From Nilaparvata lugens (Eukaryota; Arthropoda; Insecta; Hemiptera; Delphacidae): a stretch of DNA of 64,000 nt. This document shows positions 43,181 through 54,289 of the stretch, piece by piece. Below the pieces are notes generated by a model, which was given only the letters and a program-made list of their open reading frames with translations, searched no databases and was not told the DNA's origin. The translations under genes were made by a program, and so were the position numbers. Numbering within the stretch: position 1 is the stretch's first letter; each line of letters starts with the position of its first letter. The stretch covers positions 51,892,068-51,956,067 of the forward strand of contig NC_052511.1 of NCBI RefSeq assembly GCF_014356525.2, given 5' to 3'.

Positions 43181-43475
43181 TACTCAAAAATATTCAATTT
43201 TTAGAGATTTGAGTGGAATATTTCTGTTTTTAATTGTTTTTAATATCAACATTTAAAATTTTTATTTTAGTCATTAGTTTTGAAGTGGAAATTGGACTTT
43301 TGGAGTTAAAAGTGAAATCATAACCTCATTCTTGTTAGAAACTTTTATTTTGTAAAAAAATAAATTGTGCTATTGTGCCAATTTAATTGAAAAAAAAAAA
43401 TAAATTGGGCTATGCCTGCTGTCTTCTCCCAATCATATTATATTGATATTATGATTTGTGATTATCAATGAAATG
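43181..43475 (+). mobile_element. Family N retroposon 3' end, copy 1
   Basis: Matches 52036-52320 in order: ACTCAAAAATATTCAATTTT, AGATTTGAGTGGAATA, TTTTGAAGTGGAAATTGGAC, GGGCTATGCCTGCTGTCTTC. The left arm of the 3' hairpin seen in copy 2 is replaced by an A-rich stretch. Tail ATTATCAATGAAATGAA. Confidence 0.8.
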
Positions 43476-43555
43476 AATTTCGTCATAATCAATGAGCCAA
43501 TACATACAAGGCTGTTTTGTTATGGTGATATCAACTTGTATAATGTAAACTTCTG

Positions 43556-43637
43556 CAATCTCTTCTTCTTCTTCTCTTCTTCTTCTTCTTCTTCTTCTTC
43601 TCTTCTTCTTCTTCTTCTTCTTCTTCTACTTCATCAT
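43556..43637 (+). repeat. (TTC)n microsatellite
   Basis: TTCTTCTTCTTC runs at about 43561-43626, interrupted twice by CTC. The minus strand would encode poly-Glu/Lys, which is compositional. Confidence 0.93.
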
Positions 43638-45262
43638 CTTCATCATCTTCTTCAAATATAAAATATACTATCGACGTACTAACAATAAAAATCCGTAAAC
43701 AGTAAAGATCATTTCCAAAGGAGAACATGAGGTTTGAAAAAGTAAAAACAAATATCGGACTTACATTTGGTTCAATTTCCCAAACGTTTGAGTTATTCCC
43801 ACAATATTATTTATATTCTGATGATATGTGAAATAAATAAAGAGTGAACTGTGGTACTTTTCTGTAAGCTGTATAATTCTGAATGATTGAATAAATAAAT
43901 AAACTGTATCATTTTTATCAATTATACATTGATATGATCATCAAAATCAACAAGTTTTGCTTCGATAGCAGTAAAACAAAGATTGCAATTCAAGAATTTA
44001 AAACTTCCAAAAAGGTCTGCCTCAACAAATTAGAATTGAAACAGTTTCAAGCTTGAGTCTGATATACTCTTCTGCAACGTGTTCAATCGTGAATGATTTG
44101 ATTGACGAATTAAAGTTTTGTGCATGTGAGTAATTAAAATTGAAACAAAATTAAAATTTAAACTCTAGTTAATTTGTTTAGTTGTTTCATCCTAAAAAAT
44201 CAACCTATATCAACTGATTACAATTGAAATTAAAATCGAATGAACTGAATTGAAATTGAAACTCAAACCATAGTTAATCAATTCTGTTGTTTCATCCTCA
44301 AAACTCAACCTGTATCAACCCATCACCGCTACCCCTCTCCTATCAACACCAGGCCTATAAATGTAAATTTTGGAAAGTTTATCCCGAAAATTGAGAATGA
44401 CATGATAACTGATGAGTGATGAAGCCATCCTAACAACTGACACGACAAAATGAACGAAGAGAGAAGAAAGAAAATGAACACAATAAACATACAAAAAGGA
44501 GAAATTGAACGATACTGAAACCCAATCACAATTGGGAGTGATTAATTATTGTTTATTTATCCGCTACAATTCCCCACCTCTTCCACGTTAGCGAGCCTGT
44601 GTATCAAATGAAGATACACATTGTATCATTTCCAGTAGACGTGTTGCAAATTATGTGTGTATTCTGTATGTAATTTTGTATGTGTCAGTCAAACAAACCG
44701 TTGCTTCCAAAGTCGATTCTATGGTGAAATTGACTCAAAATTGTCACCAATCCTGGAATATAATTTACATTGATGCTACCCATTTAATCAATGTTGCCAG
44801 TCTAAAGTTAACTTCACTATAGAGTCGAGATAGTAAGATTCAGTTCAAATAGTCAGCATAATTAATGTATCATATCAGTGCTTCCCATTCAACCAACGTA
44901 CTGCCAATCTGGAATGAACCTGACTATGCCAATCATTGATGACCTTTTGTTCGTTATGTTTTCATATTTCTGTATTCGCCATTGATTTATCAGCCTATAT
45001 TTTTGCTGTTTATCATTCCTGTATGTTTGTTTTCATTTCTGTATTTCCGTTTCATTTATCAATGGTTGTCGATATTCCTTCATTTGTATTCACTAGCTTA
45101 CAGTGATATTCACTGAAACTGTCCTCTATTTGGAAACGGGTCACTGGTATTGGGTGTTATAAAATTGAAAATTGTAGCTTTCATTAAATTTGGTTGTACG
45201 CGATTCAACTCTTGTTAGTCGATTCCGTTCTTGTTGCATCATTTTATTCCCGATCATTTCGT
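43638..45262. other. AT-rich unassigned DNA
   Basis: Two diverged local copies of ATTGAAAC...TTAATTTGTTTAGTTGTTTCATCC and CTCAACCTGTATCAAC occur at 44140-44215 and 44225-44320. A 66-codon minus frame at 44329 is hydrophobic and unrecognised. Confidence 0.45.
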
Positions 45263-45264
45263 CA

Positions 45265-45536
45265 ACGATATTTCAAATGGGAACGATTTGATATTGTCCA
45301 AACCATTGATCTATTGGCAATTGGGAGGTACCGGGTTCGATTCCCGGGCTGGCAACTAATTTTTGGATAGTAGTTCTCATCGAATTTCCATCTAGCTGTT
45401 AACCCTGTTGTCAGTCAATGTCTGCAGTAGCAGAAGTATTCGGGGTGATTTACAGCATTTATTTAGGATTTTCGTTAATTACTAATTATATATTAATTAG
45501 CATTTGAATAAATGCATTCTCTATTTAATTCCATCT
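45265..45536 (+). mobile_element. SINE G, copy 1, headed by a family F fragment
   Basis: 45275-45313 matches the family F unit (GATATTGTCCAAACCATTGA). From 45316 it is SINE G: GGCAATTGGGAGG, the B-box GGTTCGATTCC, then TTTTTGGATAGTAG ... GTCTGCAGTAGCAGAAG ... to AATTCCATCTGT. The A-box half of the tRNA-like head is missing. Copy 2 follows in the same direction. Confidence 0.85.
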
Positions 45537-45573
45537 GTAAACTGGTTGGCCGCTATGGCTTCGTATAAAATGA

Positions 45574-45790
45574 GCGCGGCTATCCAGAGATTGTCAGTTG
45601 GTGTAAGGGTAAGCATCCTGACTGGCAATTGGGAGGTACGGGTTCGATTCCCGGGCTGGCAACTAATTTTTGGATAGTAGTCTCATCGAATTTCCATCTA
45701 GCTGTCAACCCTGTTGTCAATGTCTGCAGTAGCAGAAGTCTTCGGGGTGATTTACAGCATTTATTTAGGATTTTCGTTAATTAATAATAT
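45574..45790 (+). mobile_element. SINE G, copy 2 (complete tRNA-like head)
   Basis: An A-box-like TTGGTGTAAGGGTAAG at 45598 and a B-box GGTTCGATTCC at 45641 are spaced as in a tRNA gene. GGGCTGGCAACTA follows, then the SINE body, truncated at TTTTCGTTAATTAATAAT. It is a tRNA-derived SINE: the body after the acceptor position and the lack of a cloverleaf exclude a functional tRNA. Confidence 0.9.
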
Positions 45791-45856
45791 TTTAAATGAT
45801 ACTTGAGGCTGACCTCTAATCAGGCTAAAAGCTTAATAATTAAGCATCGGAATATA

Positions 45857-46033
45857 TACAGCGTGGGTAAAGCCCTACGACTGGCAATTAGCTGTTGAAT
45901 GACGGCGGTTGAGCTCGACTGTCATTGGACGAGGCAAGACTACTTGGAATTCTCAGGCGTGTGACTGTTGACCAATAACAGTAGAGCTCAAACTTATTGG
46001 TCAACAGCTTACGCAGGGCTTCACCCGCACTCT
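45857..46033. mobile_element. MITE L (GGGTAAAGCCCT ends)
   Basis: TACAGCGTGGGTAAAGCCCT at the left and AGGGCTTCACCCGCACTCTA at the right are inverted with a few mismatches. Inside, CTGTTGACCAATAA and TTATTGGTCAACAG form a second stem. 177 bases, TA-type target, no coding sequence. Confidence 0.85.
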
Positions 46034-46559
46034 AAAATTACATTCTGCAGCTCGATGAACAAGCTTTTAGTTTAATAGAAATTGATTATTGTGTGATAAC
46101 AGAAACAAGTATCTCAGGTCGTTTCCATCAGTTGTTTTGAAAATATTTCATCATTTCCATTCAATATTGATACTTACCATATCATCTTTACAACAAAGAA
46201 ATTCAAATAATATCATCTAATTCTCTTTGAAAATAGTAACGACATGAATCTGGAAGGTTTGCTATCCTTTAATTATCATGACCTCACTTGCAAGTCCCTG
46301 AACAATCATTTGGTGCAAGTAAAGTGTGAATCTTGTTCATGAAGTGACACATAACCTAGCTACATTTGGATTGTTGTATAAATTAGAATTGAAACCGTTT
46401 TGGGCTTATAAGCCTGTGGTACTTTTCTGTAAGTTGAGTAATTCTGAATGATTGCAATCAAAATTATTCTTGAACACAAATTTGAGTCCATTGATTCATT
46501 CATTCTTTGAGTTGACCTACTCATAGCATTTATGTCAATGAGTTAACTTTTTTTGTGAA
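46034..46559. other. AT-rich unassigned DNA
   Basis: No element or gene identified. Confidence 0.45.
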
Positions 46560-47060
46560 TATCAAGACAATATTCCAATAATAATGGAATCGAATATTGG
46601 AGAGAATTTTAAGTAGATTATAATTATTTCATGAATATTGAAAACATTAGAACAGCGCAATAATTCAATGGAATGATACAAAAACGTAGGTTTGAAGCCA
46701 ATTGGAAGATTTTTTTTATTGATACTGTATAGAGAATGAGATTAAGGATATAATCCAACAGAATGATACAGCACGTTACCCGACTGTACACAGCAAAAAA
46801 TGGTCCGAACTTGAAGGAAAACTATTTCATGAACATATTAAAAGTATGAAAACAACGCAATAATCCAAAAAAACAACAACGATAATGATACTACAACGTT
46901 ACTACAAACCTACTGTAGGTTACACAACAATAATATTGTTGGTGCGAATTTGAAAAAAAAACATGTTTCTATGGATATTGTTCATTGAAAACATGAAAAT
47001 AAGACAATAATCCAATAGAATTATACAATTACGGTGGTACAAACCCACTGAGGGCTATAC
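46560..47060 (+). repeat. Degenerate tandem array, about 90-150-bp period
   Basis: The words CAATAATCCAAYAGAATGATAC and CTACTGTAGGYTACACAAC, or diverged forms, recur near 46659, 46751, 46857 and 47006. The intervening AT-rich text includes TTTCATGAAYATT. Units differ in length, so the array is old. Confidence 0.55.
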
Positions 47061-47099
47061 AACAATACAATGAAATAACACCAAAATTGTTATCGGATG

Positions 47100-48235
47100 T
47101 TGAATAAAGGAGGACAAGAAATTGTAGGCTAACACACAAAGTAAGAATGGCCGAAGGGTAGGAGAATAAGTGTAAGGTGGTCGTGTCAAACCGAATTGTG
47201 TGAGAGAGATACGATGGAATGGAGAAGAAAGAGAGGATCGTAGCCACTGATGAAAGCCACCAGATAGTGATACGGTTTTCTGCTTTTATGTACATTGGCT
47301 GAAGGGGATAGCGAAACGGTGAAAGGTTATGGAGGTGAAGAAAAAGTAAAAGAAGAGGGAGAAAAAGAACGGAGAGGAGATGTTGAGGGAGAAACAAAGA
47401 GAATGGGAAGCATGGGAAAATAGAAGGAAGCCCAGGAGCAGAGGGAGGAGAAGGAGGAGAAGGAGAGGGAGAAAAATATTGAGGATGAGGAGAAGGAGGA
47501 ATAGAAGAAGATAAAGAGGAAGAAGGAAGTGATAGTAGAAGTAGGTGAGGAGGAAAGAGAAGGAGGAGAAGGAGGGAACAGGAAGAGTAAGAGAAGAAGG
47601 AAATGCAAAAGAAGGATGAGATAGATGGGAATAAGGGAAAGGAGGGAGAATGAAGAGCAAAAGGGAGAGGAGAAGAGAAAATTTAACATGAATTAATAGA
47701 CTAAGACCAATAAGAACAATAAGATCTTAAACTAGATTGAGAAGAACAAGAAAAGAATAATAGGAAGATGGTGAAGGAGGAAAGGGAGGAGGTATGGGCA
47801 GGAAAAGCAGGATCACGTGGATTAGAAGGGGGATGAGAAAAGGGAAAAAAGGAGTAGATGATGAAGAAGGTGGAGAAGGAGGTGAAGGAGGAACAAGAGT
47901 AGAAGAATAATGGATGAGAGAAGGAGGAGGAATAAAAGCAGGAGGAGGGGGAGGGGAAGGAGAAACAGCAGAAGGAGGAGAGAGAATGGAAGAAAGCGAA
48001 TGATTGGAAGGAGGAGGAGAAGCAGAAGGAGAAGGGGTAGAAGTAGGAAATGGAGGACAAGTAAGAGAAGAAGAAAAATGAGGAGAGGGTGAGCAGGAAG
48101 GAGGAAAAGAAGATGAAAATGAATATGCGAAAATGGAAAGAAGTAGAGGCCTTAGGAAAATAGAAGGAGAACGTTCAAGGTGATAGACAAGGAAAATGAG
48201 GGAAAGAAGAAGGTGAGAGGAAAGCAAACCTATCC
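47100..48235 (+). repeat. Polypurine tract, about 1.1 kb
   Basis: Almost uninterrupted A/G on the plus strand from about 47330 to 48140 (GGAGAAGGAGG, GAAGAAGG words), purine-biased outside that. Minus-strand frames up to 172 codons are Ser/Pro/Phe-rich and derive from strand asymmetry. Confidence 0.88.
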
Positions 48236-48241
48236 CTAGGG

Positions 48242-48437
48242 ACAATTTTACGGAGCAGATACTCTTTCCTGTACGGTGTCTTTCTCTTATCTATCCTTGC
48301 CTAACATTGCAGGGTTCCTTCCAAACCAAACACTACCAGAGCAGATGTGAGAAGATGCTCGTCCACCGATAACATATTGTAGGCCTACTGCTTCGATCTG
48401 CCACGAGGAAGTATCGAAAAATGAAATGAAATGAAGA
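48242..48437 (+). mobile_element. Retroposon 3' end with (AAATG)n tail
   Basis: CTACTGCTTCGATCTGCCAC and a short hairpin CTTCGAT...ATCGAA lead to AAATGAAATGAAATGAAG. This is the layout of a 5'-truncated LINE or SINE 3' end; no coding part remains. Confidence 0.55.
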
Positions 48438-48499
48438 AGATTTAAAGTAGAAGGGTCAATTATAGAGGTGAAGATAGAAAGTAAGGAGACAAAGAGAGG

Positions 48500-48650
48500 T
48501 GGGCACGGATGTAATTGTTATCAAATGGTCACGTTGAACTGTTGGTCCCGGCTGAAGTATGACAGTCGTAAGGCCCATTGACGGCTTAAATGATATATCC
48601 AGGCGGTGGGACCTTCCCGCAAAGGGACTCCCCACCAACAAAAGCCATAC
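48500..48650 (-). mobile_element. SINE fragment with GCCGTCAATGGGCC domain
   Basis: On the minus strand: GTTGGTGGGGAGTCCC, GGTCCCACCGCCTGGA, GCCGTCAATGGGCC, CTTCAGCCGGGACC, AACAGTTCAACGTG. GC-rich against AT/GA-rich surroundings. It is similar in style to the CCGTCGGTCCCGGCTG block of SINE H. Family assignment is tentative. Confidence 0.5.
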
Positions 48651-49728
48651 GAATTTGAAAGGTAGGTGAGAGAAAGTGATGAAATTTGAAATTGTCGAAA
48701 GAGGTAAGAAGGGAAGGGAGTATGTGAGGGATGAAAATCAATGTGAAGAAAAAGATGAGAAATTAGAAGAGTGAGGAGGAGGAATAGGAGGACGAGGAGA
48801 AAAAAGAAGATTAAGAGTTATTGTGAGTTATTTGACAATATCGGATATTGGTAAGGTACTGGAAGTTTCAAATCGAAATTGGATAAAATGTAAGGGATGA
48901 GGGATTTGCGAGAATAAGTAACTAATGGAGAAAATAAAGGATTATGAAACTACATTGTCTTGAAAAATGAGGAAAAGGAAAGAAGGAGAAACGAGTTTAA
49001 ATTAAAAAAACAAAAATTAATGAGTTTCATGAGTTCCAATGGAAAAGACAAAAATTCGTGGAACAAGTAAAGGAAAAATATAAATCAAAATAATAAATTA
49101 AGGAGGCAGCCATGACACAAAATCCGAGAACAAAGGAATATGATCAAGAGAATAGTCAATGAAAAAACAGAGAAGGAGAAAGTTATTTCCAAAACACAGC
49201 GTTCTACAAACTGTAGATCGTAGAATCTACAAAATTAAAAATTTGATGCATAAAATTGATAAAATTTCACAGATACTAAGAAATTCTAACGAAACATGTA
49301 GCAAACACAATTTTTTGGGAAGCAGAGAAAGATTATTGGACAGAATAAGGGAAAAATAACTGGAAAATCAAGAAAGGAAATGTTTTTGTGAAAGAATTTA
49401 GTGTGAAATGAAGCGGACTTCACTCCATACACACACACACGATGGTAGCTCTCCACCCTCCAGAGAGTGTATTACTGTTATCTGCCCTACCCCTCAACAA
49501 CTCAGGATCAAAGGATCTCGTATCAAATCCACAACAGAAGCTGCTGGATTCAAAGTGATTACACCCCAAAATTCAAGATGTCACTCTCTCCTCTTTATAA
49601 AATATCATAATATTATTAAATAATAATATCGTATATCATTTTTTTGTTTAATGAGTTATTTGTTGTCAATAACAGTCGTGCTGAGAAACCTCCTGGTTTA
49701 ATAGAACCTGGTTAAATTGTATAATAGA
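48651..49728. other. Purine-biased then AT-rich unassigned DNA
   Basis: GA-rich to about 48810. Short frames at 49159 and 49408 (66 and 71 codons) are unrecognised. (CA)5 at 49430. Confidence 0.45.
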
Positions 49729-50322
49729 CTAGACGTCAGGCTCGCTTCGCTCGTCATATCCGTCTAGCCAGGGGGCTCCGCCCCCTGGACCTCCGACTGG
49801 ATCGTCCGGAAATGAGATCAGCGGGCTCACTTCGCTCGTCTGCATTTTTCATTTGAGCATGCTCCATTCCATCAGAAAGTCAAAGTACTGAGGAAACGCA
49901 GAAAAGCTGAGAAAAACGCTGATTTTGGGCGTATCTTTGATGAAATATCAAAGTCACCTCATCACAACATTTTTAGACCCTACCTAAACCTCTGTCTAAA
50001 AATTTGGACATTTTCTGTCTATTACTTGATGAAAGAACTGAGAAAACGCTAATTTTGCGTGTATCTTTGGCGTTAGTTCAAATTCCTTCCAACACAACAT
50101 TATTACACCCTAGCTTAGCTTCTGTACTAAATTTGAACAATCTCTGTTCATTTGTTCTCGATAAATCCAAGAAAAAGCAAAACAAATCGCTGAAAAAACG
50201 CAAATTTTGGGCGTAGCCAACTGAACATACCTACCAAATTCGAACGTTTTTGGTCCGGTACATTTTTAGATCTGCGAGTGAGTGAGTCAGTGAGTGAGTG
50301 CCATTTCGCTTTTATATATAGA
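49729..50322 (-). mobile_element. Non-autonomous Helitron, copy 2
   Basis: On the minus strand: A^TCTATATATAAAAGCGAAAT at the right edge (50322 leftwards) and ...GACGTCTAG^T at 49729. The GCGAGC...GAGCC terminal hairpin and CAGGGGGCGGAGCCCCCTGG stem match copy 1's 3' end. The interior is a different filler of about 120-base tandem units (GAGAAAACGC, TTTTGGGCGTATCTTTG), shared with copy 3. Confidence 0.88.
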
Positions 50323-51868
50323 TAGATTCTAGAAAATTTATCTGATATGTACACGAGTGAACAATTTACTGTGAAATCAATAGAAATTTCTCACTCTTGT
50401 AATAGATAGCAAATTTGACTATTCTCGACTTGCAGTTATGAGAAAGAGATAAACTCCACCTTATCAAAATAGCTCTGTTGATTATTATGATTCCTAATGG
50501 TGATTCTGCAGTGATAAAGAAAATGATGTAAGATATGTCGTTCCCGACTACCTAAAAAGTAATCGTCATCTCTCTCATCATCATCCATCCCACTCATTAC
50601 CCACGGACAAGTCTAAGAGCTTATGTGGGCATCACCCTCAATATTATTGATTATAATAATTACGATAATTACGATAATAATAATTATAAGCAATCATTAT
50701 TGATTATGTAATGAGCGTAATTGTTAAAAGGATGGTAAAGTGACCAAAGGGATGATGATGATGATGATGACGGATGAATTGTTTTACATGACTTCCGAGA
50801 CTTCCTCTATTCCAAAGTCGTTTTCAAAAAATTCAAGACTGAAGAAATGTCTAAATCATTGAGAGATTTTGTTGTTTGAGAAATAAACAGAGTAGATAAC
50901 AAGAGATCACGTGTGAACAACAGCAGGGAAAAATGTAGTTGATGAGAACACAACAATAAAACAGTAGAAGAACATATTGCATAATGAATTATGAAAATGA
51001 ACAAGAAAAAGCTTGCTGACAAAAATGTGAATAATGAATTATACAAGAAGCTGTAGACGTCAGAAAGGGTGAAACAAGGTCCCCGACACCCTTTCTGAAT
51101 TATTTCCAACCACTCGCTTTCCTCTGTATCTCAATTTCCACCTTCGTTTCGAATTTTCCAGTTGAAACTTCAACTTTTCCTACTTTCCCAACAGCCGGCA
51201 CTTGTATGCACGCTTGTTGAAATATGTACACTTTAATGTTATTAGATTAATAAAGGAGAAAATCTGTTCGAAACTTTCGAGAAAAGCGACAATTTTCCTC
51301 CGTCGTAACTTATCTTACGTCCGAGCGATTATGAATTCGGAAAATCTGGCTCTCTACTCCTTAGAGCAACAAAATAATAGAGTGCTCAAGTGCAAAATTC
51401 ACAACGTTGTTACTGCTCTACAGATCCTAGTTTTGTGATTCATAGTGTCCAAGCTTCAGATAAATCTCTCGCGCAAAACATTGAATCAAAACTTAAGCAT
51501 CCAGCCAGATGTTGAAGGATAAAATAAGAACATTGGAAACGTTATTATGATTTAGTTAGGCGTTGTGTGAACGAATTTAAAGACGTCGCAAGAAGGTTAA
51601 TGAGCTTTAAACATGTGAATTACGACCGCTGTTCAAGTGTGTACCATAAAACCATTCGTTTTGGGCGCTTTATTACTGCGAATTTCATTGGGATTTAGAT
51701 CAAAATTTTGTCATTGGAAGATTCAAAAGTGGACACAGCTGAGACAGCTGAGTCATTGAAAGTTTCCTATCGTAAACGGTGGGTCAGATTTAGTCTATTC
51801 TGAGGACATAGAAGTTTGAATTCTCATCATTTATAATTTTAGAATGGTTTTGTATTGACAAATCTCAC
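50323..51868. other. Unassigned DNA with GAT run
   Basis: AATTACGATAAT repeats at 50650-50690 and (GAT)n at about 50753-50770. 51110-51440 is less AT-biased, with a 78-codon plus-strand frame of unknown nature. No gene is supported. Confidence 0.4.
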
Positions 51869-52035
51869 TTATAGGGAGGTCCACATTATAAAGGGCAGTG
51901 GAGAAAGTAAGACAGCGTTGCCGATTCTCTGGCTTGTCACTGCCTTCTATAGGTAATAGCTGATAATATCTATTTCTTATCATATCAGCTGTGCTAATAG
52001 TGAAGTTGTGTTTCTTTTCTGGCTCAAAATTTTGC

Positions 52036-52320
52036 AAAATTACTCAAAAAATTCCAATTTTTAGAGATTTGAGTGAAATATTTTTGTTTTTAATCAGTTT
52101 TTTAATATCAAAATTCAAAATTTTTAGTTTAATCATTAGTTTTGAAGTGGAAATTGGACTTTTTGAAGTGAAAGTGGAATCTCAACCTTATTCTTTTTGA
52201 AACTTTTATTTGTAAAAATTTGGGAGAAGACAGTTTTGGGCTATGCCTGTTGTCTTCTCCCAATCATATTATATTTATTATAGTTATGATTTGTAATTGT
52301 CAATGAAATAAATAAATAAA
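52036..52320 (+). mobile_element. Family N retroposon 3' end, copy 2, with terminal hairpin
   Basis: Same series as copy 1 at 43181. The 3' part holds TGGGAGAAGACA (52221-52232) and TGTCTTCTCCCA (52251-52262), a perfect 12-bp stem around an 18-base loop GTTTTGGGCTATGCCTGT. It ends AATGAAATAAATAAATAAA. Interrupts MITE M copy 4. Confidence 0.82.
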
Positions 52321-52591
52321 ATATCGGTATATCTGATGTGATATACTGTTCGTTCCGTTCGTCTGTAAAACTTTTCCTTCTTGATTAAGATGATATATTA
52401 TATTTCATTCATTAAGATAATATATTTTTCAATGAATGAATGAATGATGAATTTTCAAGATTGTGATTGAGTATTTTGTTAATGAGTTATATCTCTACAT
52501 TGTTTAAAAACGATCAGGCAACGTTACGGAGCTAGAAAAGGATAGCGCTATATGCTTTGTCGAATGATATACAAGGATAGCATCAGCAATG

Positions 52592-52910
52592 TTTCATTTA
52601 TTTCATTTCATTTATTCATAGACAATAGATACAAAGCAGGTAAAAACAACAGGCATTCGCCCAAAACTGCTTTAAACCTTAATTTGGAATACACAGTCTA
52701 GAGGTTATGTAAATGATAACTTAATTCACACACTATTTTGAGTCCTAAAAATGTATGTACTACAATAATTTCGAATTTATCAGATAAATTAATTTCAAAA
52801 TACAAATCCAAACAAAAATCTTCCTTCACAATCACAAAAAAATATTTAAAATTTCACTTGAATCGACAAACTATACTCATGTTAAAATTCGAAATGTCAA
52901 AAAATCTGAT
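52592..52910 (-). mobile_element. Second retroposon 3' end inside MITE M copy 4
   Basis: Read on the minus strand it ends in ATGAAATGAAATAAATGAA. Just before is AAAGCAG / CTGCTTT (52667-52673 and 52633-52639), a 7-bp stem enclosing TTTTGGGCGAATGCCTGTTG, nearly the same loop as family N but with a different stem. The upstream body is AT-rich with no coding remnant identified. Confidence 0.7.
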
Positions 52911-52967
52911 CCACGATCATGCTAAAATGTTAATCAAATACTGCCATCATAACGTAGACCTCGCTAT

Positions 52968-53740
52968 TGTATCATTCTCGTATATCTCGGTAACGAAAAA
53001 CTCAACCTGTATAATCGACATGAAGGTTGATCGATATCTTACAATGTTCTAATTCCTAATATAATCATCAAATTCAATCACGATACTCTCTTATAATCTC
53101 GAGCCTGTTCGAGTTTTTTTCAAGATGGTGACCAAAGTTTACACCGTAATCAAATGATGGATGAGAAGAATCTTGTCGTTAAAAAGTTTACTACTGAAAA
53201 TATTTCACGGTAATTTGCGACCGATAATTCTCAATAACCTGAGAGAAAGTTGGTGAAGTCCAATGGCGGCTGAGCACTCTGTGATGTAGTCAAATAAGAT
53301 TAGGGTGGACAACTTTTGAAAGAAAAGTTGTTACATGGTTTTCAGAGAGCGGTTTTAAAAACCAGAAATTCTTCAATTTCATACCCAACCTTCATGAACC
53401 ATTTAGGTTATTACTGAATTCTTTAAATATTCTGTAGATTAGAAACAGTTGAAATGCCTGGGATCCTCAATTATGCAAAAACTACTGCAAAACATGGACG
53501 ACTTGCTTTATGTGAAGCCTACTCCAACAATTGATATTTTCACACTTTTCTTTTCCTTTTAAAAATTTTCACATCAATTTTGGTGCACAGCAAAGATATG
53601 ACATTCATTTTAAAAAATTTTATATTTTTATTAAAATATTTTTATTATATTTTTATATATTTCAATCACTTCAAATCACCATTGAAATGAACTCCACTGA
53701 AATGAAACCTTTATCCTTTGATAATTATGACCTTTGGATA
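52968..53740. other. AT-rich unassigned DNA
   Basis: No repeat copy or gene identified; a 77-codon frame at 53531 is Phe/Ile-rich. Confidence 0.45.
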
Positions 53741-54140
53741 AATCCTATTATATTAAGCAAGTAATTACTGTATGAATATTTGTATATATTTTTATATCTG
53801 GTTATTTATGATTAACGGATCTCGAAAACGGCTCTAACGATTTACACGGATTTGAAACATAGTGGGTTTATGATATAGAAATTCGATTGCACTTGGTCTC
53901 ATCCTTGGGAAAACTCGCTGAACGACATTAGAAGGATAATTCATCCTTGGCTGAAAACAGCTGTGGATAGTAAAAAAGTGAGTGGGCGAGTGATTATGTG
54001 GAAAATTAAAATATCTCATCCCCGAAATTCATAAGATGACGTATAGCCAGCTGTGAAATATAAACACGATCATTTTAAAGAATTGTGTTCTGTTTATCAA
54101 TAAACAAAAATAACTAGCGAAGTTCGGTGCCCCGATATTA
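53741..54140 (+). mobile_element. Family P Helitron-like element, copy 2
   Basis: AATCCTATTATATTAAGCAA to GTGCCCCGATATTA, co-linear with copy 1 at 40153, about 85-90% similar by eye. The terminal hairpin is mutated (CTAGCGAAGTTCGG). No coding sequence. Confidence 0.75.
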
Positions 54141-54289
54141 AATGTTATTCAAAGTATTATTTGAACTGTTTGAGCATTCATCAGAGATTCATTAAACTGT
54201 GAAAAGTGGATACAGTAGCCTTATTTCTAACACCAAATATCACAAGATAGATAAAATCACGTCACTTATATGGGTTACTTTATTCAAAT

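Larger units (their letters stand above)
51869..52967 (+). mobile_element. MITE M, copy 4, broken into three pieces
   Basis: Pieces at 51869-51940 (TAGGGAGGTCCACATTATAA), 52476-52590 (AGCTAGAAAAGGATAGCG) and 52918-52967 (AACGTAGACCTCGCTAT) align in order with copies 1-3. Two retroposon-like insertions separate them. It is the most diverged copy, so likely the oldest. Confidence 0.75.

Noticed and set aside
45574..45660. Possible tRNA gene (A- and B-box present)
   Set aside because: No cloverleaf-compatible acceptor stem, and the sequence continues into a repeated body present in other copies, so it is a SINE head.
47029..48245. Minus-strand frames of 119-172 codons rich in Ser, Pro and Phe
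   Set aside because: They arise from the one-sided purine tract, where stop codons are rare on the complementary strand; no domain or codon bias supports them.
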